From Nonomuraea jabiensis (GTDB taxonomy: Bacteria > Actinomycetota > Actinomycetes > Streptosporangiales > Streptosporangiaceae): a stretch of 64,000 nt of DNA. The first letter of the stretch is position 1. Every line of letters starts with the position of its first letter. This document shows, in pieces, positions 23,436 to 30,971 of the stretch. The DNA is taken from NCBI RefSeq assembly GCF_014204795.1, contig NZ_JACHMB010000001.1, forward strand, positions 2,480,001 to 2,544,000. The letters are read 5' to 3'. The translations under genes and the position numbers were made by a program. Below the pieces are notes generated by a model. It searched no databases and was not told where the DNA came from. It saw nothing but the letters and a program-made list of their open reading frames with translations.

Positions 23436-24695
23436 ATGACGGTAGCCGATTCGCACCGGGCGGTGGAGGCGGTGTGGCGGATCGAGTCCGCCCGGGTCAT
23501 CGCCGCCCTGGCCCGCATGGTCAACGACATCGGGCTGGCCGAGGAGCTGGCGCAGGACGCGCTGGTGGCCGCGCTCGAAGAGTGGCCGCGTAAGGGCGTA
23601 CCCGACAATCCGGGCGCCTGGCTGACGCTCGCCGCCAAGCATCAGGCCATCGACCAGTTCCGCCGCCGCGACACCTACCAGCGCAAGTTGCAGGAGGTCG
23701 GCCGGGACATGGAGCTGCGCCAGGAGTCGGCGGAGGCCGAGCTCGACGAGGCCCTCGACGACCACATCGGCGACGACCTGCTCCGCCTGATCTTCACCGC
23801 CTGCCATCCCGCCCTGCCCGCCGAGGGCCGCCTCGCGCTCACCCTGCGCCTGCTCGGCGGCCTGTCCACGGCCGAGATCGCCCGCGCCTTCCTCGTCCCG
23901 GAGCCCACCATCGGGCAGCGCATCTCGCGGGCCAAGCGCACCCTCGCCGACCGGAAGATCCCGATCGAGCTGCCGCCGCCCGCCGAGCTGCCGGCGCGGC
24001 TGGCCTCCCTCCTGGAGGTCATCTACCTGATCTTCAACGAGGGGTACGCGGCGACCGCCGGCGACGACTGGATCCGCCCGTCGCTGTGCCAGGAGGCCAT
24101 GCGCCTCGGCCGCGTGCTGGCCGGGCTCATGCCCGCGGAGCCCGAGGTGCACGGCCTGCTCGCGCTCATGGAGATACAGGCCTCGCGCATCCCGGCCAGG
24201 ACCGCCCGCGACGGCTCGCCCATCCTGCTGCTCGACCAGGACCGCAGCCGCTGGGACCGGCTCCTGGTCCGCCGCGGCCTGGACGCGCTGCGCCGCGCCG
24301 AGGAGCTGGGCACGCTCGGGCCGTACGGGCTGCAGGCCGCCATCGCCGCCTGCCACGCCCGCGCGCTCACCCCGGAGGCCACCGACTGGGAGCGCATGGC
24401 CGCCCTCTACCGGCTGCTGGCCCACGTCACGCCCTCACCGATCGTCGAGCTGAACCGGGCGGTGGCGGTCGGCATGGCGTACGGGCCCGAGCGCGGGCTG
24501 GAGATCGCCGACGGCCTCCGGGACGAGCGCGCCCTGCGGGAGTACGCCCATCTGCCCGCCGTCCGCGGTGACCTGCTGGCCAAGCTCGGCCGGGCCGAGG
24601 AGGCGGCCGCCGAGTTCCGGCGCGCGGCCGAGCTGACCCGGAACGTACGCGAGCGCGACCTGTTCCTGGAGCGCGCCGCCGCGCTGTCAGCCTGA
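23436..24695 (+). CDS. ECF42-type RNA polymerase sigma factor with C-terminal extension
   Basis: A 419-residue sigma factor. Sigma region 2 about 10-75 (LAEELAQDALVAALEEWPRK, AIDQFRRRDTY), region 4 about 125-175 (LTLRLLGGLSTAEIARAFLV), then a roughly 220-residue tetratricopeptide-like extension (IYLIFNEGYAATAGDD, SPIVELNRAVAVGMAYGPERG) typical of the ECF42 group, where the extension rather than an anti-sigma factor controls activity. ATG 23436 has AGGA only three bases upstream; ATG 23418 is an alternative. Confidence 0.88.
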   Translation: MTVADSHRAVEAVWRIESARVIAALARMVNDIGLAEELAQDALVAALEEWPRKGVPDNPGAWLTLAAKHQAIDQFRRRDTYQRKLQEVGRDMELRQESAEAELDEALDDHIGDDLLRLIFTACHPALPAEGRLALTLRLLGGLSTAEIARAFLVPEPTIGQRISRAKRTLADRKIPIELPPPAELPARLASLLEVIYLIFNEGYAATAGDDWIRPSLCQEAMRLGRVLAGLMPAEPEVHGLLALMEIQASRIPARTARDGSPILLLDQDRSRWDRLLVRRGLDALRRAEELGTLGPYGLQAAIAACHARALTPEATDWERMAALYRLLAHVTPSPIVELNRAVAVGMAYGPERGLEIADGLRDERALREYAHLPAVRGDLLAKLGRAEEAAAEFRRAAELTRNVRERDLFLERAAALSA

Positions 24696-24752
24696 CGCCC
24701 TCTCCGGTTCAGCGGACGATGCGCTCCCGGGCCCGGACTCAAGGGCAACGGG

Positions 24753-25769
24753 TCACGGCCCGCCGGTGGACTCGCGGGCCACGACCGTGAAGCGGCTGAC
24801 GAACTCGCGGGCGACCTCCCGCTTCTTGCCCTTCTCGGCGATCCGCTTGGCGAGGAACCGGACGGCCGTGCCGGCCATCAGCGGGTGGTCGGGGTCGATG
24901 GACGACAGGGAGGGCACGGTGTAGGCGCCTTCGGCGATGTTGTCGAAGCCGATGACCTTCACCTCGCCGGGCACGCGTACGCCCCGGTCGGCCAGCCCGC
25001 GCAGCACGCCGATCGCCACCGTGTCGGTCACGCAGAACACGCCGTCGAACCCGACCCCGCCGTCCACCAGGCGCCGGGCCGCGGCGGCCCCGCCCTCCAT
25101 CGTGAGCTGCCGGGTCGGGGCCACGAGCCGCGGGTCGAAGGCGACGCCGGCCTCGTCGAGGGCCTCGCGGTAGCCGGTGTAGCGCAGGCTGGAGACGTTG
25201 ACCTCCTCGCCCTGGGCGCCGCCGTCGACGAGCGCGATGCGGCGGCAGCCCCGCTCGATCAGGTGGGCGGTGGCGGCGCGGGCGCCTTCGACGTTGGGCA
25301 TCGCGACGTGGTCCACGGGCCCGTCGAAGATGCGCTCCCCCAGGATGACGATGGGGTAGTCGACCTTGAGCAGGTCGGTGTCGGCCGGCCCGAGCCCGAC
25401 GGTGCTGAGGATGAGCCCGTCGTAGAGGCGGTTGCGGGACAGGGAGAGCGCGTCCAGCTCGCCCTCGCGGGAGGCGCCGGTCTGCTCGATGGCCACCTTG
25501 AGGTTGTGCCGGGCCGCCGCCGTGATGATCTCGGCCGCGAGCTGCCCGAAGTACGGCCGGTCCACCTCGGGCACGGCGAGCCCGATCGTGCCGGTCCGCC
25601 CGGTGCGGAGGTTGCGCGCCGCCACGTTGACCCGGTAGTCGAGGTCGGTGATGGCCTGCAGCACGCGCGCCCGCGTCTCGTTCTTGACATGGGGGTGGTC
25701 GTTGAGCACGTGGGACACCGTCATGGCGGACACGCCCGCGGCCCTGGCCACGTCCTGGATCGTCACCAT
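24753..25769 (-). CDS. LacI-family transcriptional regulator
   Basis: A 338-residue repressor. LacI helix-turn-helix at 1-50 (TIQDVARAAGVSAMTVSHVL), hinge about 50-60, sugar-binding core with IGFDNIAEGAYTVPSLSSID near 270-290. It is the last gene after two permeases of a CUT1 importer, 37 bases behind, and probably binds the operator at 28865-28893 ahead of the binding-protein gene. Confidence 0.92.
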   Translation of the reverse strand: MVTIQDVARAAGVSAMTVSHVLNDHPHVKNETRARVLQAITDLDYRVNVAARNLRTGRTGTIGLAVPEVDRPYFGQLAAEIITAAARHNLKVAIEQTGASREGELDALSLSRNRLYDGLILSTVGLGPADTDLLKVDYPIVILGERIFDGPVDHVAMPNVEGARAATAHLIERGCRRIALVDGGAQGEEVNVSSLRYTGYREALDEAGVAFDPRLVAPTRQLTMEGGAAAARRLVDGGVGFDGVFCVTDTVAIGVLRGLADRGVRVPGEVKVIGFDNIAEGAYTVPSLSSIDPDHPLMAGTAVRFLAKRIAEKGKKREVAREFVSRFTVVARESTGGP

Positions 25770-25806
25770 CTCCGGATCACCCGCACGGCCCGCATCCTCT
25801 CACGCG

Positions 25807-26616
25807 TCAACCCTTGACGCTCCCCCGTAGCAGCCCGTTGACGATGTGCCGCTGCATCGCGATGAAGAAGATCACCACGGGGGTCAGCACGATCACGCTG
25901 AGCGTCATGAACGCCGGCCAGTCCACCGAGTACTGCCCGACCGCCTTGTAGACCTGCAGGACCAGGGTCTGCTTGTCGGGCGAGCTGATGAACACGTTCG
26001 GCGTGATGAAGTCGTTCCAGATCCACATGGTCTGGAACACGCCGACCGTGATGAGGATGGGCCGGATGAGCGGCAGCACGATCCGCCAGTAGATCTGCCA
26101 CGGTCCCGCCCCGTCGATGCGGGCCGCCTCGAAGATCGAGATCGGCAGTGACCGCAGGTAGCCCTGGATGAGGAAGTAGCAGAAGACCGAGCCGGCGGCG
26201 TACAGGAAGATGAGCCCTTCGAGGCTGTCGACCAGCCGCAGCTGCACGAGGATCCGGTAGACCGGGATCAAAGTGGCCTGGCCCGGCACCATGAACGCGA
26301 TCACGAGCAGCACGCCGGCCACCCGGTTGACCAGCGTCCTGCGCAGCAGCATCGCGTACGCCGCCATCGACCCGATGACCAGCATGATCACGATGGAGAC
26401 GGCGGTGACGTACAGCGTGTTGAGGAAGGACTGCAGGATCGGCGTGCTCTCGAAGACCCGCACGTAGTTGTCGAGGTACAGGCTCGTCGGCGGCGCGAGC
26501 GGCGCGGCCGACGTCTCTCGCTGCGTCTTGAACGTGTTGACGACGATGTAGTAGAACGGCACGCCGACCACGGCGGCGGCCAGGATCATCGCGAAGCTGA
26601 GCAGCGGCCTTCTCAT
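25807..26616 (-). CDS. Carbohydrate ABC transporter permease (MalG type)
   Basis: A 269-residue inner-membrane protein with six transmembrane segments and the EAA loop EAARIDGAGPWQIYWRIVLP (about 181-200). N-terminal segment FAMILAAAVVGVPFYYIVVNTFKT is typical of MalG proteins. Start at 26616 overlaps the upstream permease stop (ATGA). Confidence 0.92.
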   Translation of the reverse strand: MRRPLLSFAMILAAAVVGVPFYYIVVNTFKTQRETSAAPLAPPTSLYLDNYVRVFESTPILQSFLNTLYVTAVSIVIMLVIGSMAAYAMLLRRTLVNRVAGVLLVIAFMVPGQATLIPVYRILVQLRLVDSLEGLIFLYAAGSVFCYFLIQGYLRSLPISIFEAARIDGAGPWQIYWRIVLPLIRPILITVGVFQTMWIWNDFITPNVFISSPDKQTLVLQVYKAVGQYSVDWPAFMTLSVIVLTPVVIFFIAMQRHIVNGLLRGSVKG

Positions 26617-27545
26617 GACAGGCGCCCTTCGAGCCGGCTCGACAGGACCAGCTGGACCGCCACGATCGCGCCGACGACCAGCATGAAGACCACCGCCAGC
26701 GCCGACGCCTGGCCGAACTTCGCCTGGGCGATGCCGCTCTGGATGATCGACTGGGTGATGGTGAACGTGGCGTACCCGGGGCCGCCCTTGGTGAGGGTGT
26801 AGGGCAGGTCGTAGACCTTCAGCCCGCCGGTCATCAGCAGCAGCGAGCTGATGGTGACGGCCGGTGCGAGCAGCGGCAGCGTGATGGAGAAGAACGACTG
26901 GCGCGGCGAGGCGCCGTCCACCCGCGCGGCCTCGTAGTAGTCGTCGGGGATCGACTGCAGGTAGGCCAGGTAGAGGATGGCGTGCCAGCCGGTGGACGAC
27001 CAGACGGCGACCATGATGACCGACAGCTGGGCGAGCGTGCTGTCGGACAGCCAGGGCACCGGTCCCAGCTCTCCGAGCAGGCTGTTGATGGCGCCGGAGC
27101 CGAGCGGCGACAGGATGAACCCCCACACCAGGCCGAGGATCGCGATGCTGGGGATGGCGGGGAAGAAGAAGACGGCCCGCACCACGTTCCGGCCGAAGAA
27201 GCGGCGGTTGAGCAGCACGGCCAGCGGGATCGCCAGCAGGGTGACGATCACCGTGGTGCCGATCGCGTACAGCAGCGTGAACCCCAGCCCGGCCAGCATG
27301 GCCGGATCCGAGAAGATCTTCCGGTAGTTCTCCAGCCCGACGAAGTCGACGTCCGTCGAGTAGCCGTTGAAGTCGGTCACGCTGAAGTAGAAGGACTGGG
27401 CCAGCGGGATCGCGAACAGCACCGCGAACACGATCCCGATCGGCACCAGGAACGCCTGCAGGCGCAGCCCTTCCAGCTTCTTCGGCGAGGTGAGCCAGGA
27501 CAGGGCGCCCGTCGCGGCGGGCGCCCTCGTGCCGAACGCCGTCAT
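26613..27545 (-). CDS. Carbohydrate ABC transporter permease (MalF type)
   Basis: A 310-residue permease with six transmembrane segments and the EAA motif EAARVDGASPRQSFFSITLP (about 217-236). Its start lies two bases after the binding-protein stop and its end overlaps the MalG-type gene, so the importer is one operon. No ATPase gene is present; such CUT1 systems often share MsiK. Confidence 0.92.
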   Translation of the reverse strand: MTAFGTRAPAATGALSWLTSPKKLEGLRLQAFLVPIGIVFAVLFAIPLAQSFYFSVTDFNGYSTDVDFVGLENYRKIFSDPAMLAGLGFTLLYAIGTTVIVTLLAIPLAVLLNRRFFGRNVVRAVFFFPAIPSIAILGLVWGFILSPLGSGAINSLLGELGPVPWLSDSTLAQLSVIMVAVWSSTGWHAILYLAYLQSIPDDYYEAARVDGASPRQSFFSITLPLLAPAVTISSLLLMTGGLKVYDLPYTLTKGGPGYATFTITQSIIQSGIAQAKFGQASALAVVFMLVVGAIVAVQLVLSSRLEGRLS

Positions 27546-27546
27546 G

Positions 27547-28776
27547 TCAGCTCTGGCCCTTGAGCCGGTTGTCGAGCGCGGCGGCCACGTCGGCCGGCTG
27601 CTCCTTGCCCTGCACCATCAGCTGGAGCTGCGCGACCGCCTCGGTGTTGAGCGCGTCCTGCGCTCTCGGCCAGGCGATCTGCGGCAGGTAGAAGGTGCCG
27701 TCCTTGAGCGCCTGGAGGTTGGGCTCCAGCACCTTGTCGATCTCGGGGGTGACGTCCGACGTGGTGGTCATGGCCGCCGTCTGCTTGTTGAACAGCGTCA
27801 CGCCTTCCTTGCTGCCGAGGTACGTCAGGAACGCCTCGGCCTCCTTCTCGTGCTCGGTCTTGGCGTTGATGGCGTAGCCGGGCGAGGCCGCGCCGGACCA
27901 GAACGGCTTGCCGTCGGGCGTCGGCACGCCGACGAAGGCCATGTTCATCTTCGGCGCCTTCTCCCGCAGCGCGGACACGTTCCACGGGCCCGCCGAGATC
28001 ATCGCGACGCGGCCGTTGGCGAACTCGTCCACGATCTGCTCGCCGGACAGGCCCACGACGTCCTTGCTCATCACCCCGCTGGTGAACAGCTGGTTGAAGG
28101 TGGTCAGCGGGCCGAGCCACAGGTCCCCGAACTTCTTCTGGCCCGCGAAGATCTGCGCGTCCACGTCGCCGCCCTGGCGGGCGTTCTCGTGGCCGACCAG
28201 GGCCGCGAGGGTGAGCGGCATGCCCGTCACCGAGTCGTAGTACGGCGTCGTGCCCGCCGCCTTGAGCTTCTGGCACAGCGCGATGAAGTCGGCCCACTTG
28301 GTGGGGAACTCGGTGACGCCCGCCTTCGCGAGGAGGTCCTTGTTGTAGAGGATGCCGGCGGACCACGACGAGATCGACATGCCGTACGCCTTGCCGTCCC
28401 GCGAGTAGGTGGCGGTGTTGAACTTCGACAGGTTCGCCATGTACGGCTTGCCGGTCAGGTCCTTGACGAAGCCGCCCTGGATGAGGTTGGTCTTGTTCTC
28501 GGCCGCGATCGCGAACACGTCGGCGGCGGTGCCCGAGACGAGCCGGGTCTGCAGCGTGGAGATGTACTCGGCCACCGGCGGGGCCGTGGAGAACTCGACG
28601 TCGATGGTGGGGTTCTGCTTCTCGAAGGCCTCGATGAGCGGTTTCATCGACTGCTCGTTGTCCCAGGAGAAGAACGTCAGCTTGGTCTTCCCACCGCCTC
28701 CGCCTCCCGAGCCGCATCCGGCCAGGGCCAGAACGGCAGCCGCCAGAACCGCAGTTGATCTTCTGAGCAGGGACAT
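27547..28776 (-). CDS. Extracellular sugar-binding lipoprotein (CUT1)
   Basis: A 409-residue solute-binding protein. Lipoprotein signal with VLALAGCGSG; mature part begins KTKLTFFSWDNEQSMKPLIE, typical of family-1 sugar-binding proteins. AAGAGG lies before ATG 28776. First gene of the LacI-controlled operon; sugar unknown, and no glycosidase is adjacent. Confidence 0.9.
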   Translation of the reverse strand: MSLLRRSTAVLAAAVLALAGCGSGGGGGGKTKLTFFSWDNEQSMKPLIEAFEKQNPTIDVEFSTAPPVAEYISTLQTRLVSGTAADVFAIAAENKTNLIQGGFVKDLTGKPYMANLSKFNTATYSRDGKAYGMSISSWSAGILYNKDLLAKAGVTEFPTKWADFIALCQKLKAAGTTPYYDSVTGMPLTLAALVGHENARQGGDVDAQIFAGQKKFGDLWLGPLTTFNQLFTSGVMSKDVVGLSGEQIVDEFANGRVAMISAGPWNVSALREKAPKMNMAFVGVPTPDGKPFWSGAASPGYAINAKTEHEKEAEAFLTYLGSKEGVTLFNKQTAAMTTTSDVTPEIDKVLEPNLQALKDGTFYLPQIAWPRAQDALNTEAVAQLQLMVQGKEQPADVAAALDNRLKGQS

Positions 28777-28864
28777 CGCGCACCTCTTTGGCACTCTTAC
28801 CGGGGGGTCGGGCACGTCGGATCGTCGTCTGCGGGCCGCCTGGACAGCCGCACCCGCCGCGGGG

Positions 28865-28893
28865 TTGTATCGATAAAACATGTATCGACACAA
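28865..28893 (-). promoter_or_regulatory. LacI-type operator before the CUT1 operon
   Basis: Arms TTGTATCGATA (28865-28875) and TATCGACACAA (28883-28893) are complementary except for one base, separated by AAACATG. It lies 90 bases upstream of the binding-protein start. A further related half-site ATGTATCGTTACGA is at about 28979-28992. Confidence 0.7.
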
Positions 28894-29009
28894 ATCGCAG
28901 CGTGTCAAGAGTGCGTTACCGACCGCGCAACCGGCCAGGCCCACCCAAGTGAGCCTCTGGCCAGGCCCGGGGCAGGCATGTATCGTTACGACCCCCGATC
29001 CGGGCGGAT

Positions 29010-29131
29010 CTAGGCGTGCCAGAGGACGGCGAGCTGCCGGGTGGCCAGGCGGGACGGGACGGCGCGGAGCAGCATGTCGCGCGCCTGCACGACACGGCGT
29101 TGCCGGTCACCGCCGGGCACCACGACCAGCT
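29010..29131 (-). pseudogene. Orphan minus-strand gene end
   Basis: The last 35-40 codons before the TAG at 29010-29012 have strong G/C third positions and read [20 protein letters not shown] then LAVLWHA. Upstream the signal switches to the plus strand, where a different remnant begins. No start is available. Family not recognised. Confidence 0.4.
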
Positions 29132-29149
29132 CGGCCTCGCCATCCCGCG

Positions 29150-29282
29150 CGAGAGGATCCCCGCCATGATCGCGCTCTACGGAGGTGCGCTGTTCACCCT
29201 GGTCAGCGCGCCGCCGGGGAGTGTCAACAGGGAGGCCGTCCGGAGCATGGTGGAGGTCATCGTGTACGGCTGCGCCGGATAA
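29150..29282 (+). pseudogene. C-terminal remnant of a TetR-family regulator
   Basis: The frame reads [20 protein letters not shown], then [20 protein letters not shown] and IVYGCAG before TAA at 29280-29282. The layout resembles the ligand-domain end of TetR proteins ('...h G l ... v ... mv ... h G c'). No helix-turn-helix part exists upstream; an ATG at 29016 would give an 88-residue protein with an unnatural N-terminus. Confidence 0.45.
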
Positions 29283-29403
29283 AAAGGTCAATCCGGGGCA
29301 AAAACTATCGACGACCGGACCAAATAAGAAAGCCTTGTGGGGCCGCACCGGAATCGTGTGCTAGGCTGAGTGAAGTTGCAGTTGTGGTACCCATGAACAC
29401 TTG

Positions 29404-29439
29404 CGCGCCCGACGGAATACGATCTTCGGGCGCGTTTTT
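29404..29439 (+). terminator. Intrinsic terminator or attenuator in the cold-shock gene leader
   Basis: Arms CGCGCCCGA (29404-29412) and TCGGGCGCG (29426-29434) followed by TTTTT (29435-29439), the classic shape of a Rho-independent terminator. It lies 59 bases before the cold-shock start codon and after a likely promoter near 29360, so it would end a short leader RNA unless it is melted or bypassed. Confidence 0.7.
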
Positions 29440-29497
29440 GCTTGCCGGTCATTTCCGGATGGGTCATGTTTTCTGCACTTATCTAAAGGAGATCGAC

Positions 29498-29704
29498 ATG
29501 GCAACCGGAACCGTGAAGTGGTTCAACTCTGAAAAGGGCTTCGGCTTCATCGCGCAGGACGGCGGCGGCGCCGACGTCTTCGCGCACTACTCCAACATCG
29601 TGTCCAACGGCGGCTACCGCGAGCTGAACGAGGGCCAGAAGGTGTCCTTCGACATCGTCCAGGGCCAGAAGGGCCCGCAGGCGGAGAACATCGTCCCCGC
29701 CTGA
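29498..29704 (+). CDS. Cold-shock domain protein (CspA family)
   Basis: A 68-residue OB-fold RNA-binding protein with RNP1 (KGFGFI) and RNP2 (VFAHY) motifs and the standard [11 protein letters not shown] start. ATG 29498 has AAAGGAG upstream. The frame is open back to an ATG at 29393 that spans the leader terminator, but the internal start has the ribosome site. A strong terminator follows. Confidence 0.95.
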   Translation: MATGTVKWFNSEKGFGFIAQDGGGADVFAHYSNIVSNGGYRELNEGQKVSFDIVQGQKGPQAENIVPA

Positions 29705-29713
29705 CGCGCGCCG

Positions 29714-29753
29714 AAAAAAGGGCTCGCACCCACCTGGGTGCGGGCCCTTTTTT
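29714..29753 (+). terminator. Bidirectional terminator
   Basis: Arms AAAAAAGGGCTCGCACCCA and TGGGTGCGGGCCCTTTTTT pair with a single mismatch, giving T-runs on both strands. It serves the cold-shock gene and the convergent hydrolase gene that stops at 29757. Confidence 0.92.
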
Positions 29754-29756
29754 CTG

Positions 29757-30896
29757 TCAGGGATTCTGGAAGGCAACCTCGGGATTGGCGGCGGACGGGC
29801 CGTCCAGCAGCGGCTGGTGCTCGCCCCGCAGGTGCTGGTCGAAAAAGGCGCCCACATAGGCCGTGGTGATCTCGCCCGATCGTTCGCCCGAGAGCGGGGC
29901 GGAGGGGTCGACGACTCCGGCCTGCCCGCCGAGGATCGGCAGGTCGATGAAGGTGAAGTGGCCGGAGTCGGCGACCGTCAGCCAGCGCTTCCAGCCGTCC
30001 AGCCGCTGCCAGGCCGGCGGCCAGCTCGTGTCGACGGTGCCGGGCGAGTGCTGGGCCTTGGTGCCGAGCATGAGGAAGGGCCGCTTGCCGAGGCCGGACT
30101 CCGGCACCGGCGCGAAGAACGAGCCGTCCATGTCCACCCCCGCGCGGATGCGGCGGTCGCCGGCCATGGCGACGGCGGCCGCGTTGCCGCCCAGGGAGTG
30201 TCCGGCGGCGCCGATCCGCCGGGGGTCGATCATCTTCCAGCGCTTCCAGTGGGCCAGCTCGCCGACCACGAAAGAGAGGTCCGCGCCTCGGCCTTCGGCG
30301 GCCTTGGCCATCAGCTTCTTCTCCTCCTCGTCGGAGGGGGCCCGCTCGATCGCCTCGCAGGCGACGCAGGTCAGGGTACGGCCGCCGGGGAAGGCGGTCC
30401 CGTACGACTCGTAGGCGTGGTCCACGAGCGCGACGACGTACCCCTTGGACGCCAGTTCCTCGGCGAGCGTCGTCAGGGTGGCGCGGTTGAGCGTGAAGCC
30501 CGGCGAGAGCAGCACCAAGGGGTGCCTGCCGCCGATCGGGCGGGCGCCGGCGCGGGCGTTGACGCGCACGCCGGCGACCTGCTCGGCCCCGAACCTGGCG
30601 TCGAGCCTCAGCCCCTTGAGCAGGAGCCGGGCCTCCTCGACGGTCATGTACGGGACGGGGCCGCCGCCGGTGGAGGCGGGGTAGTACATCGACACCATCA
30701 GCTCCCGCCCGTCCGCGGCGGGCACCCACGGGTCGGGCCGCTTCCTGTCGACGAGGTGCAGGGTGTCGCGCCCGACCGCGTACTGCCCGGTGGGGCGGGG
30801 AATGGAGAGGGCTTCCGCGGCGGCGGTGGCCGCGGAAGCCGGGAACACGGCGCCCAGCAGGGCGACGATCGCGGCCGCGAGTCGGGTTCTCATCAT
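29757..30896 (-). CDS. Secreted alpha/beta hydrolase (PAF-acetylhydrolase-like)
   Basis: A 379-residue exported serine hydrolase: signal peptide 1-27, nucleophile S234 in AGHSLGGNAA, acid D in GVDMDGSF, His in VADSGHFTFID. The oxyanion/early motif SPGFTLNRATLT and PASTGGGPVPY fit platelet-activating-factor-acetylhydrolase-like esterases. Two ATGs (30896, 30893) are adjacent; ribosome site weak. It probably cleaves a small ester or lipid outside the cell; substrate unknown. Confidence 0.82.
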   Translation of the reverse strand: MMRTRLAAAIVALLGAVFPASAATAAAEALSIPRPTGQYAVGRDTLHLVDRKRPDPWVPAADGRELMVSMYYPASTGGGPVPYMTVEEARLLLKGLRLDARFGAEQVAGVRVNARAGARPIGGRHPLVLLSPGFTLNRATLTTLAEELASKGYVVALVDHAYESYGTAFPGGRTLTCVACEAIERAPSDEEEKKLMAKAAEGRGADLSFVVGELAHWKRWKMIDPRRIGAAGHSLGGNAAAVAMAGDRRIRAGVDMDGSFFAPVPESGLGKRPFLMLGTKAQHSPGTVDTSWPPAWQRLDGWKRWLTVADSGHFTFIDLPILGGQAGVVDPSAPLSGERSGEITTAYVGAFFDQHLRGEHQPLLDGPSAANPEVAFQNP

Positions 30897-30971
30897 GGGC
30901 AGGAGCGTAAGAATGACGCCTGTGCCGCCGGCACTCCCGAAAGGCCCGTTCGTCCCCTTACTTTCGTCAAC

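Noticed and set aside
24696..24752. A terminator between the ECF42 and LacI genes
   Set aside because: No convincing hairpin could be drawn in this convergent gap.
29016..29282. An 88-residue intact protein
   Set aside because: Only the C-terminal half looks coding; the N-terminal half is antisense to another remnant and lacks a ribosome site.
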